64,000 nt of DNA from Pseudisothecium myosuroides (GCA_951799445.1 OX637295.1:13950001-14014000), one strand, 5' to 3'; shown: positions 25,593 to 37,191, counted from the first letter of the stretch. Notes: generated by a model from the letters alone, not told the origin. Program-made: numbers and translations.

Positions 25593-25689
25593 ATTGGGGC
25601 TAATTTTAGCATTTTGTCCAATCACAATTGAGAATTTTCGGCCTCTAACACAACAAATTGGCTCGGCCTCTAAGTGTAAAGCAGCACTC

Positions 25690-26030
25690 AATTTCTTTCC
25701 ACCAATAAATTGAAACGCTTGAGAGGATGTAGTTTATGTTCTTTAGATGATTTTAGAGAGGGCTTTGCGATGGAAAAAAAGTCTTTTCATTCAAAAAAAT
25801 TTGGGGAGTTGCTTGAATTCATTTTCAAAGAATGATTTTGAATGTACCCTTTTAGTGATATTTTTTAACTTTATAGATAATAAATGGCAACTTCATAATT
25901 TACCGTACAAATATCTGGGCGACTTTTGCTCCCTTCTCTTCATTTGAATTTTAGCCACAAAATATAATATTTTTTGAATTTGAGTTCGACTGATGAAATG
26001 AATTTTATTAGGTCTAGTTTCTATTCTAAT
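25690..26030. other. Spacer
   Basis: No feature seen between the carbonic anhydrase-side elements and the next TTAA element. Confidence 0.4.
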
Positions 26031-26972
26031 TTAACCCCTAAAGGACCGGCATGCGTTTTTTGGTTGTATAGAAATTTTGGGCAGGTACGTGTGACTAGAG
26101 ATTTCCATATTTTAAGCTGAAATTTTAATAAAAGTTGGGCGCGAGGAATATCTTTCATATACGTTAAATTTCAACACATTTGGAAATAGGAGTAAAAAGT
26201 TATGGCCAAATATGTTACTTTTTTTCGTAAATGGGCAGTCCGGGCAGCAAAAAAAATTTGGCAAAAATTTGATTTTTTTTTTTAATATTTTTTTTTCTTG
26301 TAGATTATATTTTTGTCTATCTGCAAAGCTTTGATTCATTTTCATTTGGATTTGTTATGAAAAAGTTATGGACATTATTGTTTTTTGGGCAGTTAGAGCA
26401 TCTTCTTGAAAAAATAATTTGTAGGATTCATTTCCGAATGCTATTTTTGCAATTTTTCAAAAAAAATAAAATTTCATGGTTCAGTTTACTTGCTAGAACA
26501 ATCTCACCATTGGGATTAGTGTATTTTAATTCCATCTAAAATATATTAATATTTTAGATTTTCCTTCTATCTCATACCTACTTCTACTTAAAAAAACTTT
26601 TAGGAATGATATTTAAGTTTTTTTGAATTTTTTTTTTCCCCCTAGACTCTCAACTCAATTCTCCACTATAAAGGTTTAAAGCTCAAAACTCTATAGTGCA
26701 AAATTTTTAAGTTAAAAATGTTTAAAGTCAAAAAATCTAGTCCCTCAATGTGCTGAAATACTTGTTTTTTCTACTTTAAACGCAGATATCTTGCAATCTA
26801 AGCGGTCAAAAATTCTGAAATTTTTTCCACACATTCTCATACTAGTTAGGTGTAAGATCTTATGGTTAGATATGCAAAAAAACATTTTTCAAGTTTTTTT
26901 ACTCCTTGCTATAGAAATGGCAGTTTTGAGTTTTTTTTGGCAGAGAAAAGGCCTTGGGCCTTTAGGGGTTAA
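26031..26972 (+). mobile_element. TTAA-flanked non-autonomous element, copy 4
   Basis: TTAA at 26031-26034 and 26969-26972 flanks a 934-bp unit. It starts CCCCTAAAGGACCGGCATGC and ends GCCTTGGGCCTTTAGGGG. It is very similar along its whole length to the copies at 28,469 and (inverted) 39,427, so these are the youngest members. No meaningful open frame. Confidence 0.85.
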
Positions 26973-27107
26973 AAACTTGACAAAATTCCAAATTAATATT
27001 TTATTGCAACTAGAACTTTGGGCTTATAACTATAGCAAGTTGATTCTTTAGAATGCCATAGTAAGAAAATTGCACGATGATGTTCTACACTATTATTTAA
27101 ACCTTGG
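26973..27107. other. Short spacer
   Basis: Nothing recognised. Confidence 0.3.
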
Positions 27108-27795
27108 TCGCAGACCTGCCCTTTCAAGATTAATTCCTAGCTTTTCTTCCTTTGATCTTTGTAGATTTTCTATTTTCATAAGTGCTAGCTTCATATTGGT
27201 TTCCTTTTGAAAAGTCCATTTAGACAATTTTCACCCACTCTCATTGTTACAATCTTGGGATTGAACTATTAGATTTTAATAAAACTTGTGTATTGTGACT
27301 GCTTGCTTCATCAAATTATATGACAAGTGTTTCTTTTGAATATGCTTGTATATAGGGGTTAATTTTTAACAACAACATCCAACAACCCCTAGGCATTTAT
27401 GTCTTAATATAAGAACCCAAATTATATATGATGATAATTACGTTATAGGATACTTGCCCCTTTCATTTATTTTCAGATTTTTTTTCTAAAAGGAAAGATT
27501 TGCCATAGAAGTTTCCAATATATGTATGCAATTGAATTTGAAATCCATCACCAACAATTTTCAATCAATTATCGTGTATAATGATGAAATTAAACTAAAT
27601 TAAACAATTCAAAAAAATTAGACATTGTTTTTGAAAATTGAAATTTAATATGCTTAATTGAGATTGCCTACCAATGCAATGGTGTAAGAATTGCATAAGA
27701 ATTGTATATAATATCAAAATTTATGGAATATTTCATGTTTTTATCAAGAATAAGGATTTTAAACATATGATGTTCTTGATATCCCACTAAAGAAG
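27108..27795. repeat. Segmental duplication, copy 1
   Basis: This stretch is colinear with 30,005-30,755 about 2.9 kb away, in the same orientation. Shared strings include TTTGATCTTTGTAGATT, CATCAAATTATATGACAA and CAACAACCCCTAGG. Copies differ by many substitutions and small indels, including about 60-70 bp present only in copy 2. Nature unknown; it could be remnants of the same mobile element. Confidence 0.7.
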
Positions 27796-28370
27796 AATAT
27801 TATATATCATATTCACAATATAAAAGAATATTGAGATATATTTCAAAACATCATAACTATATTTATTGCATCCAACTTGCAATTGTGACTCTTGGGATTT
27901 GTAAGGTGAATATCAAGGTTGTCTTGTTGAACAAATTTTGGGTCATGTCGGTTTGTATAGGACGTCGTTCAAATGGTGTCTTGTTGGACATTTTTCTAAT
28001 GATTGTACTAGACATTCTTGTATGAAGAATTAAGACATAATTATCCCCTTTTCATTCAATTATATTAATTTTAAACTTTCAAAAGCAATGTGCCTTGTTT
28101 TGTATTCACCAAGGTTGTCTTGTTAGACACCACAACATTTGTGTAATACAACGTCTTACATGTAGCCATGAGCTCACATCCATCTAATAACCAAATTTTA
28201 CTAATATTCCTAGAATATTTGGGAATATTCTAGTTGAGTGACTTAGTCATATTGTACTTGGTACATTAGTCACCTATGGTCTTGACTCAATGGCTCTTGC
28301 ATCCAAAATCTAAATGTCCTTTGTCAAATTTAATTGTAACTTTCAACATATTTGTTAATTTTATTTTTAT
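27796..28370. other. AT-rich spacer
   Basis: A 64-codon open frame around 27,831-28,025 has no recognisable features. GGTTGTCTTGTT recurs twice (near 27,917 and 28,112). Confidence 0.35.
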
Positions 28371-29550
28371 TTACCCCTTAAAGAACCAAGGAGCCCACTT
28401 TGGATTTTTTGAGAATTTGAATAGGCTTTGTTGACTTCAAAATATGGAATATTTACATGAAATTTTAACCCCTAAAGGACCGGCATGCGTTTTTTGGCCG
28501 TATAGAAATTTTGGGCAGGTCCGTGTGACTAGAGATTTCCATATTTTAAGCTGAAATTTTAATAGAAGGTGGGCGCAAGGAATATCTTTCATATGCACTA
28601 AATTTCAGGACATTTGGAAATAGGAGTCAAAAGTTATGGCCAAATATGTTACTTTTTTTCGTAACTGGGCAATCCGGGCAGCAAGAAAAATTTGGCAAAA
28701 TTTTCATGTTTTTTTTTTTAATATTTTTTTTCTTGTAAATTATATTTTTGTCTATCTAAAAAGCTTTGATTCATTTCATTTGGATTTGTTATGAAAAAGT
28801 TATGGACATTCTTGTTTTTCGGGCAGTTAGAGCATCTTCTTGAAAAAAATAACTTGTAGGATTCATTTCTGAATGCTATTTTTGCAATTTAAAAAAAATA
28901 AAATATTCTCATGGTTTATTTTACTTGCTAGAACAATCTCACCATTGGGATTAGTGTATTTTAATTCCATCTAAAATATATTAATGTTTTAGATTTTCCT
29001 TCTATCTTGTACCTACTTCTACTTAATAAATTTTTTAGGAATGATAATTAAGTTTTTTTGAATATTTTTTTTTTCCCTAGACTCTCAACTCAATTCTCCA
29101 CTATAAAGATTTGAAGCACAAATCTCTGTAGTGCAAAAATTTTAAGTAAAAAATGTTTAAAGTCAAAAAATTTAGTCCCGCAATGTGCTGAAATACTTGT
29201 TTTCTCCACTTTAAACGCAGATATCTTGCAATCTGAGCGGTCAAAAATTCTGAAATTTTTTCCACACATTCTCATACTAGTTAGGTGTAAGATCCTATAG
29301 TTAGATGTAGAAAAAAAAACATTTTTCATTTTTTTTACTCCTTGCTATAGAAATGGCAGTTTTGATGGTTTTTTGGCAGAAAAAAAGCCTTGGGCCTTTA
29401 GGGGTTAAAGATGAATTCTTGTAAAAATTATTAGCAACTTAGTTTTTTCTTTCGTTGAGTACCACCTTTCACTTTATAAGTTTCTTTAAGATGAATATGA
29501 AAGTATTTTAGTAAATTTTTTTACATATATGGGAGGCAACCTTTTTTTCG
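28371..29550 (+). mobile_element. B-type element interrupted by copy 5
   Basis: 28,371-28,464 matches the start of the B-type copy at 38,536 (GGAGCCCACTTTGGATTTTTTGAG). Sequence after 29,409 matches a later part of it (TTATTAGCAACTTAG, GTACCACCTTTCACTTTATAAG). About 350 bp of the B-type interior is missing at the junction. Confidence 0.55.
28465..29408 (+). mobile_element. TTAA-flanked non-autonomous element, copy 5
   Basis: A 936-bp unit bounded by TTAA at 28465-28468 and 29405-29408, with CCCCTAAAGGACCGGCATGC at the left and GCCTTGGGCCTTTAGGGG at the right. It is the closest relative of copy 4, in the same orientation, about 2.4 kb away. Nested in a B-type element. Confidence 0.85.
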
Positions 29551-29685
29551 GCCAATTGATTTTCTTTGATGGATGAACTAATTCATGATGAAATGTGCAC
29601 TAGTGTACAATCAAAGCTTGCTTAAACATAAATAGATATCTCCACATGGTGGATTTGTGCACTAGAGTTAAACAATCCTACTTGG

Positions 29686-30027
29686 ATGACAAGTGCAGTG
29701 GAGTGCGTGAAGAGAGATAGCTCCCACATAAAGATAAGTATGATGGAACTTGGAATTAAACAACTCGAAGTAGAAGATCAAGATTTGAATAAGATGCAAC
29801 ATAAGAGGGCACATCCAAACCCTAAGCTTAATTTGGCACAAATGGAGCGCATCAAGGAATTATCCACCACCAAGCAACAATGGGAATCAATAGAAGCATC
29901 AATATCTTCTATGACTTTTTCAATAGGCATTTTGGTAGGCGCTTGTATGATAGGCTTTGCTTACAAACTAGCTTCAGAACAACGTATAAAGAGCACAAGG
30001 CCAATCCTTTCAAGGTTAACTCCTTAG
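29686..30027 (+). CDS. Unrecognised 113-aa ORF with one possible membrane segment
   Basis: Starts with ATG and reads through 113 codons. Residues 1-70 are polar and charged with a helical look (DQDLNKMQHKRAHPNPK, LAQMERIKELSTTKQQ). About residues 73-95 are hydrophobic (SSMTFSIGILVGACMIGFAY), followed by a basic tail. The ORF stops just inside the segmental duplication at 30,005. Overlapping frames show no better candidate. It may be a chance frame or a remnant of mobile-element coding sequence. Confidence 0.22.
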   Translation: MTSAVECVKRDSSHIKISMMELGIKQLEVEDQDLNKMQHKRAHPNPKLNLAQMERIKELSTTKQQWESIEASISSMTFSIGILVGACMIGFAYKLASEQRIKSTRPILSRLTP

Positions 30028-30755
30028 CTTTCTTTCCTTTGATCTTTGTAGATTCTCTATGCTAACACTTATTCATTATTTGCACATGTTGCTACTTGAA
30101 GAGACCCACATCATCTTTCTTGTAGAATAAATAACAAGAAAAAATAAGTGCTAAATTGGCATATTGGTTCCCTTTTGAAAAGTTCATTTACACAATTTTC
30201 ACCGATTTTCATCGTTACAATCTCAGAATCAGACTATTAGATTTTGATGAAACTTTGTGTATTGTACCCACTTACTTCATCAAATTATATGACAACTATT
30301 TCTTTTGAATGTACTTGTGTATAGGGATTAATTTTAAACAAGAATGTCCAACAACCCCTAGGAATTTAGGTCTTAATATAAAAAACCCAATTACATTTGA
30401 TTATGATCATATTATATGATACTTGCCCCTTTCATTTATTTTTAATTTTTTTCTAAAAGGAAAGATGTTCCATAGAAATTTCCAATGTATGTATGCAATT
30501 GAATTTGAAATCCATCACTAATGGGTTTCAATCAATTACCATGTATAATTATGAAATTTAACTAAATTAGACAAGTCATTAAAATTAGACATTGTTTTTG
30601 AATATTGAAATTTAATATGCTTGAATTGAGGTTGTGTAAGAATGCAATGGTGTATAAAATTGCATATAATATGAAAATTTATGGAATGTTTGTATGGAGA
30701 AAAAGGGTTCTAAAAGTACTAAATACTTTTGATATACCACTAAATAACAACTCTT
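30005..30755. repeat. Segmental duplication, copy 2
   Basis: Colinear counterpart of 27,108-27,795. It carries an extra block containing CTACTTGAAGAGACCCACATC near 30,090-30,150. Confidence 0.7.
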
Positions 30756-31270
30756 TCAACAACAATAGCATCCGTCTGTGTCCAAGTTTGAAGCCCCCTG
30801 AATATGTCTGCGTGCTTAAAACTCACTGGCTTCTCATTTCACTGTGCCCACAACGTACAAATTGTAAGCTTCAAGAGAGTTGCACTAACAAGAGCTCAAA
30901 TTGAGAGATGTTTTGCAACTTCTGTGAAACAAGGGCGGCAATGATCCAAAATCAATATAGTTACCCGAACACACTTCATCTACAAGTGCAGACCACGGAA
31001 GTTTATAGCGATTAAAACATCCAACAAAAATGGAGCCCATGACACAAAGGCTAGGAGCTGGTACGAATCCTTACGTAAACCACTCCCAGGAAATGCGCCG
31101 TTCATTTCTTGGGAGGCTTCTGGGGCGCAATGCTCGTACAAGGCCATAATGCCCGATTATGCGGGCAAATACGCATTATAGATTTTCCATCCAATTGCAA
31201 TTTCTCATCCGATAGGTTTCATCCAATTTTGTCGTGTTTTGCTCGTGATTTACACCGGTCAATGTCCCTC
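30756..31270. other. Spacer with rising GC content
   Basis: No gene supported. Composition becomes more balanced from about 30,950. Confidence 0.35.
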
Positions 31271-31277
31271 GTCGTCC

Positions 31278-31350
31278 GGGATTCTGCGAATTAAAATGCC
31301 TCCTCGTCGGGCTCCGCCCTCCTCGTTGGCATTTTAATTCGCAGAATCCC
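31278..31350. repeat. Perfect 23-bp inverted repeat (hairpin)
   Basis: The arms at 31278-31300 (GGGATTCTGCGAATTAAAAT plus GCC) and 31328-31350 are exact reverse complements, separated by a 27-nt loop made mostly of TCCTCGTCGGGC-like sequence. The arms are too long to be chance. It may be a compact MITE or a transcribed hairpin. Confidence 0.85.
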
Positions 31351-34240
31351 CTCCTCCTCGGGCCTTACCCTATACAGAAACCCCAAGTTCAAGTCAGAAC
31401 TCTCGCAACATGCAAGCAGTCGGGAGATATACAGTAAACCAGGCAAGCCATGGGGATCCCGCCCACCAACGATTCAAAGAAGGAGATGCCAGGAACAAGT
31501 GCATGCTCAACAATCCCAGAGAAAAACTTGTAATGTGGTATCCTACTGCACCTGGAAATGCAAGCTGCACTCGACATCTCCTCCAGGTGCACCCCAATAA
31601 ATTGCCCAGCAAATAAAGCAGCCACCAATCACCCAGCTTACCGAAAACCTCCAAACAGCACGGCAAAGTCCATAACTTACAGAAGCTAGCAGGCCGCGTC
31701 ATTACTTCGGTGCTTCCAATTCCACCGAGTCCCACACAGCAAACCAAGGAGTTCCCAGTGACGATAAGCTCCGATAGTGAGCACGAGCACTCAAACGCGT
31801 ACGGACGAGAGCAGCAGCTTGGTAGACGCACAACCCTCGTTACTAGCGACCAAGCATGTGCTTCTGAACGCGTTCCCCACGCGGTAATAACTAGTGACAG
31901 GGCATCCAGAAGTCACATAACATTAATTGAATAACCGCAGGCAATGGGCCTCTCCACGATGAGAAGGTATTATGCCTCCCTAGATGCCTAGGAGAGACTT
32001 TCAGTTATTTCAAGGATTGGGGTTAGCTGAGGAGCCATATAAGACAATTTTGTTCACTGTGTAATCCCATTTTGAAGGATGCAAGAGGGACCCTGCCTCA
32101 TTGGTACGCAATGCGAGACACAATGTTATGCATCGGAGTTGCTGGATTAGGCACAGAATGTGTTCTTTGTGCAGGCATCTTTTGCATTGTTTGATACTGG
32201 ATTCCATCTCTAAAACTTCATTGCTGTTCCTGTGCGTCGACTCGATCTGAACATCCGTCACTCCAAATATAAATTCAAATTTACCAGATTTTATCACCTG
32301 TGGTGAATACCAAGTTCAGTTGTGTTTTCTATAGCTCGTAGAATTGTTTTGGCGATGGGTTTACAAGTTCAGATGTTGTCTGGGCCATAACCCTTAAGAG
32401 TTTGGGAAGCTCAACCTTGCTTGCAGACTTGCAGCATGGTGTTGTTTTTGTGTATTTCACTCAGAAGGTGTATGAATGGAGGTACACAACAGTGACATGA
32501 TTTGGTCTTCATATTAAGTTGGATCCAATGACACATGACATTTCTAATTTGGATCATGATTGTACCTCATACATGTAGAAGAAGTTGCAAAATCAACATG
32601 AATATTTACTTGTATGGTGTTGTATTTGACCTTGATGAAGTTTGCATGTTAACCTTTGAAGTGGACCAAGTGTCCCCTTAGGAGACAAACAAAAGTTCAG
32701 GTGGGTTCCTATGATCTCAAATTTTGGTACGATTTTTTGAAACTTCTTTTGAAGATAGAAAAATAGATTAGCTTTACAGAATTATAATTGATGTTAGGGA
32801 GAAAAATTATGCTACACTAAGCTCAAAATGCTCTTCCCTAGGCAACAAAAAAACCCACAGATTAAAGCTCAAAATAAAATATTGAAATTTTGTATACAAT
32901 AGAAAATATTTTTGTCTACATGGAAAGATTTGATTCATTCTATTAGGATTAGTGATGAGAAAGTTACAAAGCATCTTGTTTTGTACATCTTTTAGAAACA
33001 CTATTGTATTGGATTCATTTTTTACCTCAATTTGCACAACTTCAAAAAAGATTAAGCTACAAGTTGATAATGCATGGCTTCTCGAGAGCGGAATCCTATG
33101 ATGTGAATCAAGTTTGAGTTTGTTGCATTCCTTCGAGGATGCTATCACAAGCTAAATAAAAATCGATTGTGTACATTTAGACTTTTTCTACAAACTACGT
33201 AGCGGTGGCTAGCACTCTAACTGTGTAACTATACCACGCATAGCTGATTAACTATGCCACGTAGCAAGGCACTCTAAGGAGGGATCACTCACTTTCAGGT
33301 GAAAAATTTCCACTCCTCCACTGTTTAAAAATCAAGAGTTTCTCGCAGGAAATGGTAGAAATGGTAGAAATGATGTCATGAAGAGAATGTTTCTTAAGCT
33401 CAGCTCCTATGGTGTGTTGCAGATGACCTCTGCACCAATGAAGTTGCAGGAAATCTTGGAGCAGACCGCTACAAACAACCTACTTGTACGTCCATTCATA
33501 ATACTTCAAATTCGACGGCCCGTCCCACAACGATCTTCTTGTAAGCTGCATCAACCGCAACACTAGAGGAAACAAGGTCTGCGCAAACCAAAGGAAAAAT
33601 CCACAAGAAGACCCACAATCATGACCAATTAGTCCAACAGTGGGTCTCGTTGTGCTCATTTACTTGATCTCTCATATTTCCTCTAGTGTTCGAATTTTTT
33701 GTCGAGATTATAAGTAAATAAATCACTCAGTCTACATGACATTCGTCACTTAAAGTTGCAAACCATATGACAGTGAAGAGCAGCAGCTTCTCAAAATATG
33801 ATGGCAGCAGACAATCGGTTACAGCGGATGATGACCTGGCAAGGCTGCTATCAATTGATTCTTGATCAAGATCCCAGAACCATGACACAACGAACCCACG
33901 GTTGCTCTTCCCCACTTCCACCACTTTGATCTTCAATTCCCTGTTGCTTGGTTGCATGCATCCACCCCTCGCCTCTAGTCTTGTTGATGAGCTTGGGATG
34001 CCATCTCTACAAGCTTTGTATCCAACAGCAATGTAGGCTACCTTGTCTCCCCGCTCTTAATTTTAGACTCAGTCGTCTATTGAAGGAATGTGCGTCTGCT
34101 GCTGGAAGCTCGTAGCCTTCATGGTTGCGGTGTTCTTTTGTGTTTACTTGCTTGGAAAGCTCGACAAGCTGCCAAAGTTGGTGTGACAAGCTCATCACTT
34201 GTCAAATGCTGCATGTTTTATATCATCAGCATTAGTTGAT
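31351..34240. other. Intergenic region, no gene supported
   Basis: 31,390-31,940 has overlapping open frames on both strands but no recognisable protein. A 14-bp perfect inverted pair (AACACTAGAGGAAA) lies at 33,559 and 33,677. Short direct repeats of ACTATNCCACG lie near 33,230-33,265. The last 600 bp may hold the DUF1218 promoter. Confidence 0.4.
34212..34225 (+). promoter_or_regulatory. Possible TATA box of the DUF1218 gene
   Basis: TGTTTTATATCATC lies about 95 nt before the ATG at 34,312, a plausible core-promoter spacing. No other support. Confidence 0.3.
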
Positions 34241-34311
34241 CAACTGTGAGATAGAAGCAGCAGCAGCTTCGTCACAGCTGTTCGTTTGGTTGTCCTATCA
34301 CGAGAAGCTCC

Positions 34312-35982
34312 ATGGCCCTGGGTACTATTTACCCTCTCAAAGTGACCATCGTCGCCGCTGTGGGGGTCATGGTCGGTGTTCTCGCGGCCGTCATGGGCTT
34401 CTCTGCGGAGCGAAAGCGCATCACTGTAAGTCACTCACCATATTTCACCTTCCATTGGTTCTATTTCAGAAGCTCACTTAATTCTGTGGGTTCTATGAGT
34501 CTTGCAATATATGAGTTTATGAAATGTCATGTAAATGAGCTTATGATATGAAATGAGTTAGGTTCTGCTTGCATATCATAAGCTCATTTCTATCAATACT
34601 CATGGAACCAGCGGTTCCAATCTTTAGGCTTATTGGCATGATTATGATGAAGGAATAGAATTAAAAAGCTTGTTGTCAAAGGCCAAGATGTCGAGAGTTT
34701 GTTTGTGGTGATGTGTCGATCAAAGTTGTTGCTGTGCAGGCTGATAAGCTGGTATGGGTAGATGGGAAGAATCGGTGCTACATGCCTCCCAACCAAACCG
34801 TGTCGCTGTCCATCATGGCAGGCCTGCTTCTCCTGCTGTCGCAAGTGGGGCTCACTGTTGCTGGCGGCTGTCTGTGCTGCAATCGCAAGATCAACAAGTT
34901 CACTGGCCCGGCACCCCTCGCACTCAAAAGCCTCATCGTTTCTTGGTATTACACTTACACCTCGTCTTTATCAGTAGACTTTCTCGGTACAAAACTATAT
35001 TCTGGAAATTACTGCACAATAATCATTCCATTAAACCTAGCTATGTCGAAGTCGTGTCGTTGCATCCCGGGCAGCCAAGGGGTATGCCTCAACTGTCATC
35101 ACACTATCATTAAAACAACGTCATGGCTGCTTTGGGTACACCCCAAAGAAGTCAGGTGCCTGTATATGTCTCAAATCTCGGTTCAGAAATTGATAGATCT
35201 GAATTAAGATTCCTCTAGAGCAAAGAGTTTCACATAAAGACGCTCACCTTCATCTTCATGCTGAGGTTTTAAAATTCTGAAAAGAACGGGCTGCCTGGCT
35301 GCACACAACACTATGCAGGCTGCACCCATCGCAAATCAGCAAACAGTAGCGAAAACTAGACAACAAGAACTGATAACACCAACTACAGGAGAGTATTTGG
35401 AAAAGAAGTGTCCTTGCATGAGGCCACAAATGCGCTGCTTTTGTAAAAATGTTTTTTCATGGTTTTATTTGAATTCGCCAGCACTAATGGCAGGAAGCTC
35501 TCCTGGTTTCAATGTGTGGTTCTACCTCCTGTGTCACTTTCGCAATGGACAGAATCCACAGTTGAGCTAAACTTCCTGACTAGGGTTGTTCATATGCTCA
35601 CAAGGATAATGCTTCATTCTTGTTTGAGGTACTCAATTCCTTTATAAAGTATGACTCCAAATATTGTTGATGCAGGGCATCGTGTATCGTGGCGGTGATT
35701 TTTTTCTTTTACGGAGCAGGAGTGAGCTGCAACCACCATGCGCGAGCGAATGCCAAGCCTCTGCCAGCGGCAACACCGGCCTCCTGCGGCTACGCTATCA
35801 ACGCGGGGGTGTTTGCGGGAGGGGCACTCATTGCCCTCCTCAGCACTGTGGCAGGGACCATTTACTACCTGGCCGTCTCGCGCCTCTACCTCGACTGGGC
35901 GGAGCATCTCAAGCCTCAAACTGGGGGGATTGAACTCGGACTTCCCAACACAAACCCTGCCCCAGCGTATCGCACTACCTGA
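34312..35982 (+). CDS. DUF1218 family four-helix membrane protein, three exons
   Basis: Exons 34312-34425, 34740-34945 and 35676-35982 join with GT-AG introns and matching phases (0, then 2) to give 208 residues. The layout is that of the land-plant DUF1218 family: helix 1 at about 11-30, the short AERKRIT link, DGKNRCY, helix 2 (about 60-80) ending in GGCLCC, helix 3 (about 103-123), and helix 4 (about 143-170) followed by a polar tail. Family members studied elsewhere act in secondary wall lignification or in leaf and vein symmetry, mainly at the ER and endomembranes. Which role applies here is unknown. The start is the only upstream ATG before helix 1. The gene converges on the snoRNA cluster. 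Confidence 0.9.
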
Positions 35983-36548
35983 GTTCGATTTCAAGAGTTG
36001 CCTTCCAGTTTGCGCATTGAAGTTCGAATCCTCCAAAATGCTCTTTACCATTGAGATGGTGCACCTTGACGATGAAGGGCTGGAGGCAAAAAGATCTAAC
36101 CGCTCTAAATCGAAGCAGTTGATTGTAGCTCTCCGTGAAACATTGCACTTCACCACGCCAAATGACGGTAAGAGGTCCAGTACGAGGGTGCACTTGTGCC
36201 TAGATATTGTAGTGAATCTGCATATTATGAGTCCTTGCATTTGATGGTCGCAAGGAAAGCGCTTTCATCCGAACAGTAGGTCGCTTGTAAGTGATACCAG
36301 GATAGAGGGCAACCTAAAACACAGTGATTTGTCACTGAACTATCTATAATGTTTTGACAATTTCAAATAACGATATCATGAAGAATCGATACAATATCAC
36401 AACCTGGAATTTCGGTTCACTTACGGTTCCGGACAGCAGTGTTTGTTTTAAAATATATTGCGATTTCGTAGATCCGCTCTCGCTGAGGTCAGTCTCAATT
36501 TTCTTGTGCCACCGAAATCTCAATGAAAAGCAACTCTTAAGACAGAAC

Positions 36549-36644
36549 GTGCACTCAGACAGCCAAGAGTGGTTTCTTCAAAACTGGCTACTACCCCAGA
36601 TCAGAAACTCTAGTCCGAAACACTTTGTTATCATCACAGTGCAC
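36549..36644 (-). ncRNA. Box C/D snoRNA candidate 4 (3'-most)
   Basis: On the minus strand, terminal stem GTGCAC, one spacer base, C box GTGATGA, an internal D'-like CTGA, D box CTGA, then GTGCAC closing the stem exactly. Total 96 nt. Possible guides are GGACTAGAGTTT before D' and CACTCTTGGCTGT before D. The rRNA targets were not identified from memory. Confidence 0.75.
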
Positions 36645-36784
36645 AACCGAATGAACAAGAACATGACATGCGAACCCATCCCTCATATAGTCGATCCATT
36701 TTTTTCCACACAGAAATTTCAGATAGAGCTAATATTGATATTAATCATAGGGAGAGCACAATGCACAACTTAAAAGAACAAGAG

Positions 36785-36869
36785 GTTGTCTCAGAACTTC
36801 TATGGTGTTAGGTCATATCAGCACGGGATACTAAGTGTGGTGCATGACATAAATATCATCACAGACAAC
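36785..36869 (-). ncRNA. Box C/D snoRNA candidate 3
   Basis: On the minus strand, stem GTTGTC, one spacer base, C box GTGATGA, an internal CTGA (D'), D box CTGA, then GACAAC closing the 6-bp stem perfectly. Total 85 nt. The guide before D reads ACACCATAGAAGTT and the guide before D' reads TTAGTATCCCGTG. Targets not identified. Confidence 0.75.
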
Positions 36870-37063
36870 ATCTCCGATACAGAAACAATCTATTCATGGA
36901 AGCTTCCTCCTGCCCAGGTAGATTCTTCAGGGCTAGGTTGAACAGCTGCCCATGACCCTTCCTCTCGGCAACTTTCAGCGCTCTATGTGCTACCAGTTGC
37001 AAGCACACGAGTGACTCTAGTCAATTTGCCTCCTTCGACTCAAAGTAGCAAAAAGATAAAACC

Positions 37064-37145
37064 TCCGCTCAGACCCTTAGATGTTCTGTATAAGTTTGTG
37101 ATAGTTTCAACCAGACGGCTGATTATCAATTCTAATCATGGCGGA
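37064..37145 (-). ncRNA. Box C/D snoRNA candidate 2, guide matches 18S rRNA
   Basis: On the minus strand, stem TCCGC, spacer C, C box ATGATTA (one mismatch to RUGAUGA), D box CTGA, then GCGGA closing the stem. Total 82 nt. Just before D is CAGAACATCTAAGGG, exactly complementary to the conserved eukaryotic 18S rRNA stretch CCCUUAGAUGUUCUG (recalled). By the D-box-plus-five rule the predicted 2'-O-methylated base is the first U after CCC. Confidence 0.75.
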
Positions 37146-37191
37146 AAGAGACTGCACAGGACTCGACTCGACTGAAAGAGACGACGACGAC

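Larger units (their letters stand above)
24777..25685. mobile_element. Inverted-repeat element just downstream of carbonic anhydrase
   Basis: Left end GCTGCTTTACACATAGAGG and right end CCTCTAAGTGTAAAGCAGC are inverted copies with one or two mismatches, and complementarity continues to about 30 bp. The 909-bp unit has no coding capacity and contains a second, similar element. It begins about 117 bp after the carbonic anhydrase stop and includes AATAAA at about 25,000, so it may supply that gene's polyadenylation signal. Confidence 0.7.

Noticed and set aside
31394..31831. 145-codon minus-strand ORF, Cys/Leu-rich
   Set aside because: Overlaps other open frames in GC-balanced DNA; no domain or splice context.
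36719..36770. Fifth C/D snoRNA (AATCAT and TCAG motifs)
   Set aside because: No complementary terminal stem and wrong box spacing.
36354..36773. 139-codon plus-strand ORF
   Set aside because: Runs through one snoRNA on the opposite strand with no recognisable domain; likely chance.
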